DNA of 64,000 bases from Anaeramoeba flamelloides. Lineage: Eukaryota; Metamonada; Anaeramoebidae. Below, one piece after another: positions 36,401-44,921 of the stretch (its first letter is position 1; each line of letters begins with the position of its first letter). A model generated the notes under the pieces. It made no database searches and had not been told where the DNA came from. It saw only the letters and a program-made list of their open reading frames with translations. Location: the NCBI GenBank assembly GCA_027625915.1, contig JANTQA010000038.1, positions 504,001 through 568,000 of the forward strand. The letters run 5' to 3'. The position numbers and the translations under genes were made by a program.

Positions 36401-38815
36401 TGGGATAAATGGATTTAGTTTAAAAATGAACAACAACATTACAATTGGGAGAATCACAAAAGGAAATACGAAAAGTGCTTAAATAACTATTTGGATTCCA
36501 AAAAATTATAATTATATCAAAAAATTACTGGTTAGGATTTTAAACACTTGAATTTGGTGGAATTGGAGAAATGAATGTGATTATATTTTATCAAATTTTA
36601 AATCACAAAATAGCTATAAGTTTTATTCTAAGAATCTAAAATTATCTTCTCCCAAAAAAAAACTAATGAAAAAAAAAAAAAAATCAAACCAATTTTATCA
36701 ATTCTTTTCTCTTTTTTTTTATTGTTTAATATTAGCTAAAAAAAAAATATAAATACTTTTTTAAAAAAAAATTTTAAATAATATACGATCACACACCACT
36801 AAAATAAAATACTCTTTTCTCATCTCTCTCAAAATTTTATCATGTCTTATAGTGTAGATACTCCCTTAAAGAGTGCAAAAATGATTCTAAAGTATATTTC
36901 AAGTGCAATCTATATCTCATAAAATACACCTTTCAGATATAATCCTTAATATTTAATCTGAATTATTTTGTGAATAAATTGATAAAAAACAAATTTTTGT
37001 ACTAATCACAAATTCTGAAAATGACCAATTTTTGAATTTTTCCATTTTTAATAGTAAATCTTTGTATAACCTGAAAAATTTATTTTTTTAATAAATTGCA
37101 TTGAATATCAAGACTAAGGAATTAAACACCCAAAGGAATTGAGATAAAAATCAAAGAATTAAAAAAAGAAATACTTTATTTTAAAATAATATTTAAAATT
37201 ACAAAGATAAAAAATTGTGATAGTGCATCACTTTCGGGTTCTATTAAGATTGAGTTTTAAAATAAAGTATTGAGTTTTAAGACATTTCTACTTGAACTAT
37301 CTTGTTGAAATTGAAATTTAGAAAATTGAAGTGTGATTCGATACTTCTAAAACGGTTTTAGTCCTCATTTGAATTCTTATTAAATTTTAAAAAAATCTGG
37401 TGGTTTTGATCAGTTTTATGAATGTTAACAATTAAATTTTTTAATATTTGACAAAAAAAAATGTGCCACTTTTTTGATGTGCCACTTTTTTGATGTGTCA
37501 CATTTTTTTTTCACAACATTGATGAAAATTTTATTTAATTCATTGAGCGTAGTCTTTCGAACATATCTATAACCAGGGCAACGTAGTATGAAATGTTAAA
37601 AATTGTTTAATTTATCCTTTTAGAATCTCAAGTTTTTCCTAAAAGTAGTAGATCAACAGAAAAAGTTTTAAACTGTCAGGATATCTAAGATCCGAAAACT
37701 TTTATTTAGAGTACAGCTTATTGAAGTTCTCATTTTTCTCTTGAAATTGGACACTATTAGTTTTTGATCTGTAATCTTATCTATTACAAAGAATGAATAA
37801 AAATTTGATTTCAAAAAAAAAAAAAAAACATTTAAATTGGAAACCTTCTTCGGTATAATAAATAGTTTCTTGGTTTCTGGTATTTGGTAAAGAAGTTTTA
37901 CCATAAATAATTTTCAGGTATCATCAATTGAATCAAAAAGTGTCTAAAATAGAATTTAAAAAAAGCCAACAAAAAGAAAAGAAAGACATTTCTTAAAAAA
38001 AAAAAAAGATAAAAACAAACCTTAATGTCACGATGTATTATTGGCGGATCTAAGGAGTGAAGAAAATGTATAGATCGACAGAGCTTTTCAAAGACCTTTA
38101 ATACATATTTCTCAGAGAATCTCGAATCTTTTTCTAATTTTTTGTTCATTTGGGTTATTACATCACCTTTTTAAGTTTGAAAACAAAAAACAAAAAACAA
38201 AAAACAGAAAAGAAAAGAAAAGAAAAGAAAAGAAACAATGATAATTTTAATTTGATTTGTAAAAGGTTATGAAGAAAAGGAAAAGAATTACTTGCACAAT
38301 ACTCCATGAGAATATACACATAATTGTTTCCATTTTCTTTTGTTTTGATCCAATTTATTAATTCAACGATCAATTTGTGATCTTTGCACATCTTTTGGTA
38401 TTTAATCTCTTTTTTAATTCCTTTCAACTCATCTTCTGATGAGTATATCAATTTTTTTACAGCATAAGTCTCTTTCGTTGATGTGTCTATTGCCTTAAAT
38501 ACAAAACCAAAGCCGCCTAGAAATGGAAAGAATACAGAAAAAAAGAAAAAGAAGTTTTAAAAGTGACACATTCACAAGTTATAATCAGACACATCCGACA
38601 TGTTTTGTGTTGGTTTTTAATTCTCGACACAAATAGTCCTTGCTCAAAAAAAAAATGGATTGTGCTTGAAGAGAAAGAGAAAGTAATTTCTTACCTTCAG
38701 CTATTAGTTTTTGGATTTTTAATTTGTGTTTCCCAATTTGAAGAACTTTTCCAATTGAAGAATTCGAGTGTTTGTTTGAACCTATTGATTTTCCAAAGAT
38801 TGACAAAAAACTCAT
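30278..38815 (-). CDS. AAK1/NAK-family protein kinase with NPF motifs and an ANTH-like C-terminal domain, five exons
   Basis: Exons are 38815-38695, 38516-38292, 38166-38021, 35284-33347 and 31054-30278; all four junctions keep frame (about 1068 residues, or more with the shifted tail). Kinase residues about 35-300: glycine loop AEGGFGFVF, catalytic Lys in YAVKKL, EYCAS, HRDIKVENLL (160-169), DFGSA (180-184), TLTYRSPEM and DIWALGC. HRDIKVEN, the TTLTYRSPEM segment and the PTHR-like spacing match animal AAK1/GAK kinases, which phosphorylate clathrin adaptors. A low-complexity Asn/Lys/Glu linker follows, containing FGEF and two NPFE motifs (about 571 and 604) of the kind that bind EH domains. 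Residues about 734-961 resemble an ANTH helical domain, with LKFLFLIIKLLQSGP and CLILLINESYDIHKLL. The kinase call is firm; the ANTH call is by pattern. Introns 3 and 4 are 2.7 and 2.3 kb. Confidence 0.85.
31055..33346 (-). other. intron 4 of the NAK-type kinase gene
   Basis: It starts with a strong donor (GTAAGT, immediately after codons for GPIS) and ends with TTTTTTTAG before VVSEIN. The 2292 bp are very AT-rich. The small frames inside (32260-32442 plus, 32669-32917 minus) show no domain. No repeat shared with other parts of the window was found. Confidence 0.7.
35285..38020 (-). other. intron 3 of the NAK-type kinase gene, with an inserted element
   Basis: The donor is GTTTGT after HRDIK and the acceptor TCAG before VENLL; the join restores the canonical catalytic loop. 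The intron is 2736 bp, of which 1725 bp is the inverted-repeat element 35793-37517. Without that element it would be about 1 kb. Confidence 0.8.
35793..37517. mobile_element. 1.7 kb element with long terminal inverted repeats, inside a kinase intron
   Basis: The left arm 35793-36008 and the right arm 37289-37517 are inverted copies. The matching runs include GTGGCACA, GTCAAATATTAAAAAATTTAA and CGAATCACACTTC. Identity looks about 95 percent; the right arm carries an extra 18-base unit (GTGCCACTTTTTTGAT-type) in tandem. The interior (about 1.28 kb) has another inverted pair (GGGAGTACCC near 36046 and the complement near 36860) and a small hairpin near 36200-36300, but no transposase. I could not define a target duplication. 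It is a non-autonomous fold-back or TIR element, and looks fairly young given the arm identity. Confidence 0.8.
38205..38240 (+). repeat. AAAAG microsatellite in kinase intron 2
   Basis: Short AAAAAC and AAAAG tandem units lie within the 125 bp second intron (38291-38167), forming a pyrimidine tract on the coding strand ahead of the acceptor. Confidence 0.7.
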
Positions 38816-39486
38816 TATTGAAACAAAGAAAAGGTTTTTGAAAAAAAATTAGAAAAATAAATTTAACTTTGGGAAAAAAATTAATGTATAATAATCAGTA
38901 TATGTAGAATAGAACGTAATGAGACTTCTTCAACTTGCCTAATTTAGATGTTTTTGAAAATACCAAATGTTTAAGTTTTTAGTATTATCATTGAGCCTTT
39001 GGATGAATTTCGAAAGATCGGTGATTATGAAGTTTAACAAATTTGAAAAAATCAATTTTAGTCAAGTATTTTCTTGATCTTGAATTGAGAAACATTATCA
39101 TTGGAGTAACTTATTAAAGTTCTGATTTATAATTCATTTTTTTTTGATAATTCTCAATGATTTCTTCAATATTGAAAAAAGAAAAACTTTGGATAAAGTC
39201 AACAAAATTACATCCAATTCTGGTACTTGAGATTGATATTTGGAGAATAAATGTTAAATAATTACACTTGATTTTTCTTTAAACTATGCTTACATTGAGA
39301 GTTTTCAAACAATTGAGTTGTAATTTGTGATGCCTTATTGGAGAAAGTGAAAATGAAAATTATGTCATTTTTTTCCCCCAGATCTTTTACAAACAACCTT
39401 ATCATTTGGAAAAAAAGAAAAAAAAGTTCGACACATTTTTGAATTGTTAACATTAATTGGACCTGAAAATTAAAAAGTAAGAAGAA

Positions 39487-39750
39487 TTAATAAAAGAATA
39501 AATAAATAAATAAAGACAAAATGGAAGATTCCACACAATAACAATTTTTTTTTATACTATCTTTTAGTATGGGGTTTTTCACTGATTGATCAATTATTAA
39601 AAATTTGTTGAAAAAGTTGACTATTTTTGAGATCTCCCAAACCGACTCATAGGATTTTGATAATAAAGTAGATTTAAATTGTGTTTGTTGGATTGACCGA
39701 AAATAATATGCTAGATTATTCTTCCAAGTTAATTTGTTTCTTTTTTTCAT
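39487..39750 (-). CDS. possible 87-residue ORF of unknown function
   Basis: It begins at an ATG (KKRNKLTWKNNLAYYF) and remains open through FFNKFLIIDQSVKNPILKD to a hydrophobic end that looks like translated T-runs. A diverged copy of the same DNA lies at 5500-5760, where the frame is broken. This may be a coding exon with a dead duplicate, or a frame inside an unrecognised repeat. No domain was recognised, and no splice partner is clear; a second open stretch lies just downstream at 39262-39453. Confidence 0.25.
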   Translation of the reverse strand: MKKRNKLTWKNNLAYYFRSIQQTQFKSTLLSKSYESVWEISKIVNFFNKFLIIDQSVKNPILKDSIKKNCYCVESSILSLFIYLFFY

Positions 39751-40056
39751 TGGTTTTACTTTTTATTTTCAGGTTCTATTAATGTTCCATTAATAACCAT
39801 TTTTCTCTTTTTTTACCTTATTTCTCTTTTTTTCCCCAACTATTATTATCCTTCATATAAGATATTGTAATTTGAAGTTTTGAATTTTTTGTTCATTTTC
39901 AATTTAAAATTCATAACTTTTTTTTTGAAAAAAATATCGCAAGTAAAAAGAAATAAAATTTGAGTTCTACAACAAAGCCAAGAATTAAAAGTGTTGAATA
40001 TTCAATTTATTATTTTATTTTATTTGAAGGGGGGGAATTAATCACTTTTAAAACGG

Positions 40057-40385
40057 TTAGGTTTTCCAGAATTCAATAAAATGGAGTTAAATCATAGAGT
40101 TTATTCAATTCTTATGAATTCTGGAAAATGCCATTAGGTTTTTTTTACTTTTTGAAATGTACAGAAAATTTATTTTATTTTCTTTTCAAATTAAAAATTA
40201 AAAAAAAAATACCGTTAGCTTTTCTTGAGTTTTCTGTTTATTTGTGAAGTGTTCTAGGTTTTTTTTTACTTTTTGAAATAAACAGAAAATTTTAATAAAT
40301 TTTCGGTTTATTTCAAAAAGTAAAAAAAAACCTCACGAAAATCAATAGATACACAGATAAAGCAGTAAACCTCAAGAAAACCACA
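40057..40385. repeat. hairpin repeat family H, copy b
   Basis: It repeats the layout of 18967-19205: a hairpin built on CCAGAATTCAATAAAATGGA and TTATGAATTCTGGA, then one built on GGTTTTTTTTTACTTTTTGAAATAAAC and its complement, ending with TAAACCTCAAGAAAACCAC. A shorter, rearranged relative follows at 40500-40960, including the word GGCACTTGGCTGATACTT. Confidence 0.7.
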
Positions 40386-42245
40386 TGTATGTTTCTTTAA
40401 TTTAAAATAATTGAGTAAAATTAGAGATTTTACTATATTGTTTTATATTATTTAACGCTACACACTCTACGGTACTTTACAGTAATCTATGGCACTTTAT
40501 TTTTGCTTTTTTTTTTTTTTAGTTTTCGATTAATTTGGATAATCAATAGATTTCACAGTTAAAAAAGAAACCCGAATTAAAAAAAAAGTTTTTAGCTTTT
40601 CTTGAGTTTTCGGTTTAAATGAAAAATGAATAGATTCTATCAGTAAAATAGGAAACCTCAAGAAAACCACGATTAGGTTTTTTTTACTTATTGAAGGAAA
40701 AAAACAAATGATTTTTCCTTTTAGTTACTCAATGTAAAAAAAAAAAATAGGTATTCTATAACACTATCAGGTAACCCAAGGCACTTGGCTGATACTTTTG
40801 TTACCTATTCAAGAGTTTAAAAGAATTATTTAAATTCAAAGATTTTTCTTCATTCTTTTTAATTCTGGAAAAGCATTGTTAGGTTTTTTTTTTTAGATTT
40901 TTTTTTAATTCGAAAATCAATGGATTTTCAAAACAAAAATAAGGATTAAAAATAAACTTATATACTCGACAGTAATTGGTGAAACTATATGCCACTCAAG
41001 GACACTTGGTAAAGCTATCCAGAATATTAATTATTGTTTAGAAACCCCAATAAAGAATCTTGATTTTCTTTATTATATACTAATGGGAAGATAAATAATG
41101 AGTTTCTATTTTGAAGATTAAAAAATATATTTTTCAAAAGTTGTTTATTATTTTTGCTGAATTTGGTTATTTTTAGAAAAGAAATTTTTCAATTTTTTTC
41201 ATAGGTGGAACAGTCCAATAAATTCTTGAATATTCATTATACACCATTGAAGACAAAATAGAAAAAACTCTTTACTGACCTAATATGTTGGAAAATGAAA
41301 AAAAGGGGGAAAGTTTATAAAAATTTGAAACAACCATTTCTCAATTTTAGACTATTTTCTAATTTAATTATTCATATATTATGTGATGTTCAATCGAGAA
41401 AAAATTCTTCTGGTATTACTTTTTTAATCATATATTAAATTTTTTAAACTTTGATATATTATTGTTTATGCAGGATGAAAAATGTGTCTTAAATGTTAAA
41501 GGAATAAATTAGAATTAATAAATTATATCCATGGACATCCATGATAATTTTAATATCTCACAAAATATTTTTAGGTTAAAACAAAAATTTTGAACCAGAA
41601 ATAAATTTGAAAAAAAGATAAAGGATAAAGGTTTTTCCAATGTAAATTCCCATCTTAAGATTCAGATTATAAAAAGGGGATATTGTGACAAAAATACCAT
41701 TTTATCCAGTTTTCAACATGCATTTCTATATTTAACAAACATACACACAAAATCAACAAAGGGAAAGAATTAATTAAACCTAAAAATGGGAATTTCATTT
41801 TAAATTTCAAAGTTTTATGAAATATTACTGAAAATTCAAAAAAAAAAAAAAGAAAAAAATAGAAATTATGCTATTAGGAACTTCAAAAATTCACTTAAAA
41901 TTGGTTTAAATTTGATAAAACACCCCTTAATCATGAGAAAAAGAGTTATTTTGTAAATATATCGTCTATCCCAAAATAGAATGGATTTTTTCAATATCAA
42001 ATTTTGATGTTGATATAGAGTTTTATTAAGTTGAATAGGAGAATCAGAAAGCTCATATTGGAAAAAAAAAAAAAAAAAATACATAAATGAGTAAATATTC
42101 AAGAATTTTTTTTGTTTTTCAACAAATAAATTTTCAGACCCGAAATGAGTTTAAACAGGGAAAATTCTCCGATAAACTACGTGCAATTTAGTCTCAAAAA
42201 TTATGAATTTTGCTTGATAATATCACAAGATTATATTTCTTATTA

Positions 42246-42442
42246 CAGCCAGTTCCACTTTCAAGACACAAACTTTTAATGAAATTTAAGACACAAAAAA
42301 ATCTCAAATTAAGGCATAAAATTTGGAATTTTTTTTACAAAAACCATTTTACTAGAATCCGAATTTTGTACCTTAATTTGAGATTTTAATTTGTACCTTA
42401 AAATTTCATTGAAAGTTTGTGTGTTAAAAGTAGAACTGACTG
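42246..42442. mobile_element. palindromic Tc1/mariner-like MITE, copy 3
   Basis: A 197 bp palindrome with left end CAGCCAGTTCCACTTTCAAG and inverted right end CTTTTAACAC/...GAACTGACTG. It is flanked by TA at 42244-42245 and 42443-42444. It is close in length and sequence to the 4282 copy (both share AAATCTCAAATTAAGGCATA). Confidence 0.85.
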
Positions 42443-43145
42443 TAATTCATATACGAAAAAAAAAAAAAAAACAATATAGAAGTGTTTATTCTCTTATATA
42501 ACTTTATAAAACTCAATATCAGTATCAAAAGTACATATCAAAAAAAAAAAAAACTTGGTCAACTTGAAAAATGTAAATCTTTCAGATCTTGAGTAAATAC
42601 CTTGTTTTTATATTTCTTTGAAATTGGGGTCTTCATGAAGTACAAGACAGTACTCGATCGTTCCATTTCTGAGACTATTTTATTGAAATTTCCAACAACA
42701 ACAATATAAATTGAACCCTTTCATATGTTTTTTTGAATTGGTGATGTTAAAAAAAAAAAAAATTGACAGTTTTTATTAGGATGCTTTTAAAAACAGATAA
42801 TTTTGACCCTGTCAAATGCATAACTCTATTAGATCGTCGAGTCTGTTTTTTTAATAACAATTTTCACCCAAAGATTACCAATTTTCAATTGGCCACCTTC
42901 TTATTAAATGTGCCATTCAAACTTTTAGATATGAGCTTTAGAAAGATCAATTAATTGTTCTCTGACCAGATTACAATCGAAGTTAGTCTTCGGAATATAA
43001 AAAATTTCAGTTTTTCACACCATATAAATTATTTTTCAACTTTAGAATAATAAAATCTATCTTATTTTTTACAATTTTCATAAATAAGAAAATCAAAGTT
43101 ATGAATGGGAAGCCGTAATTGAGTTATTATTTGAATTGACTTTTA

Positions 43146-43856
43146 CAGTGGTGTAACTAACCCGTGTTTTTTATTTTAACCCATTACTAAAATTTAACTC
43201 ATACTAAAAATATTGGCTGACTCTAGAAATAAAAGAAACAAATCAATGGGGTGGCAACAGTATATAAACAAGAAATAGGGTTCTTTAAATAAATTTTAAA
43301 AAAGAATTATGAAGATACTGATAAATTCTAATACATGGTAGAAAATTTTTACTTGATTTTCCTTTTTGAAATTTTTAATCTCAACTTTGAATAAAGCATT
43401 TTATAAGTCAAGTGTTAAGAAACTCAATAAAATTAGTTGTTCTTCGAAATATTCTTTGTACTAGAATATTTGATAAGTAACTGTTTGAAGATTTAAAAAA
43501 ATAGAAAAGGAACTAAAAATTTAATAGAAATTTATTAGAATTTATCAGTACTGGAAGTTTAAAATGTAATTTTTTGACAAAATAATGAGCATAATTTCAT
43601 TTTTTGAATTTTTATAAAAATATCATTGAATCTCACAAATTTTGAAAATATGATGAAATTTTTGAAACAAAAGCATTTAATATAATTGAGCCATTTTGAT
43701 TAATCAAAGATCTAACCTCCAAAGTCAATTTGGGTCCGAACCAAGAATCTATAAGTGTGTCTTCTGGTGTTCCAATACCCAATTCTGAAAAAAAAAACAC
43801 GAGTTAAATTTTAGTAATGGGTTAAAGGTTGTCTGAACGGGTTATTTCCACCACTG
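43146..43856. mobile_element. TA-flanked Tc1-like non-autonomous element
   Basis: A 711 bp element flanked by TA. The terminal inverted repeats are about 57-60 bp: left CAGTGGTGTAACTAACCCG, right (complement) CAGTGGTGGAAATAACCCG. Both then share TTTAACCCATTACTAAAATT. CAGTGGTGGAAA-type ends with TA duplication are characteristic of Tc1-like transposons. The interior has no transposase of useful length. A 70 bp less AT-rich patch near the right arm (about 43712-43785) could encode a peptide but is unassigned. Confidence 0.8.
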
Positions 43857-43971
43857 TACTTTTAAAAATTAGAATAAAATATGTTTGGAAAAGAAAGAAG
43901 AATTAAGATTTTTTTATTGTTTTTTGAATGTGGGTTTTTTTACTAAACAATGAAAAGAAATTTCCCAAAAT

Positions 43972-44550
43972 ATATGTCCTTAATAAAATTAAGCACTATT
44001 TTTTTCTGATTGATATTTTTCGAAATGAAGTTCATAACTTAATTCAATTAACCACCTGGTATAAATTTTTTTAGAATAAAAACACTCTCAGCTTTTGAAT
44101 ATCAAAATTATTTTTTGAAATTACTATAAACTTTTTTATTTTTTTTTGAAAAATTGGGCTTGAGAAAAGTTTGAAACCAAAGAATAAGTTAATATATTAA
44201 ATTAGAATTCTTTTCCAGAGAGTTTATCCTTTTAGTTTAACTTTTTTTTAATTTTACCATTTAAAACTAAAAAAAACATTTGAGGACCAAATTAGTCCCT
44301 TTTGTGAAAAGAAAATTCCCATAATTTAGAATTTGTTTTTGTAAATGAGTTAAAACAAGATAGTGAATCTAAAAATATACATAATTTCAAGTTTGAATTC
44401 AATGATTTTGGCAAAAAATGATTTCAAGAAAAAGTTAAATTGAAACTTTATTTATTTTAATTTTTTCATTTAGTTTTTTTAATTGTATTAATGGAAGGTA
44501 TTTGTTCAGTTTTTCATTTTTAGTGTTTTTTGGTTCGTAGGGACATATTA
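43972..44550. mobile_element. Harbinger-like MITE, copy 1
   Basis: About 579 bp and about 90-95 percent identical by eye to 60841-61420. The ends are short inverted repeats: TATGTCCTTA on the left and, inverted, TATGTCCCTA on the right. The flanks are ATA on the left and TTA on the right, close to the TTA/TAA target duplication used by PIF/Harbinger transposons. The class is inferred from the flanks only. No coding capacity. Confidence 0.7.
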
Positions 44551-44921
44551 ACAAATTGAGAAAAACACCGTAATATTCTACTTTGACAAAATAAACTTTT
44601 ACAAAGTGAATAATGAATTTAATAAAATAATTCGAGAACAAGATCAGAAAGTTTGAAGAAATCAATTAGAATATGGGCAACTGACTTTAATTTAATTTCT
44701 AAAACAAATTTATCTCTTCGTAGACTATTAAAAGTCTGTTTTAACAAAAATTTTTGCCTCACGAAATGTGATAATGCCAAAAGCCCTTTCTTTTGGTTTG
44801 AAATCAAAAAAAAACAAAAAGTAATTCCATCAACGTAAAACAAATTGAGAACTCTATTATTTTTTATCATTTTTATCAACTTAAGATTGATCTATTTGTT
44901 TCTTCATTGTCTTCGAATTCA

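Larger units (their letters stand above)
38816..44921. other. 6.1 kb intergenic region rich in small transposons
   Basis: It lies between the divergently transcribed kinase and homeodomain genes, so both promoters must be here. It contains a minus-strand ORF of 87 codons (39487-39750), hairpin repeats (40057-40960), a MITE (42246-42442), a TA-flanked Tc1-like element (43146-43856) and a Harbinger-like element (43972-44550). Frames at 41866-42102 (minus) and 42763-42954 (plus) are open but unrecognised. Confidence 0.6.

Noticed and set aside
37890-37920. A PENYL peptide on the minus strand soon after HRDIK, as an alternative start of the next kinase exon
   Set aside because: No AG acceptor directly precedes it, and the frame stops two codons later. 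The VENLL exon at 35284 joins in frame and continues to DFG.
42763-42954. 63-codon ORF on the plus strand
   Set aside because: It is somewhat protein-like (FHPKITNFQLATFLL), but there is no family match, no second copy and no splice partner, so it is not annotated as a gene.
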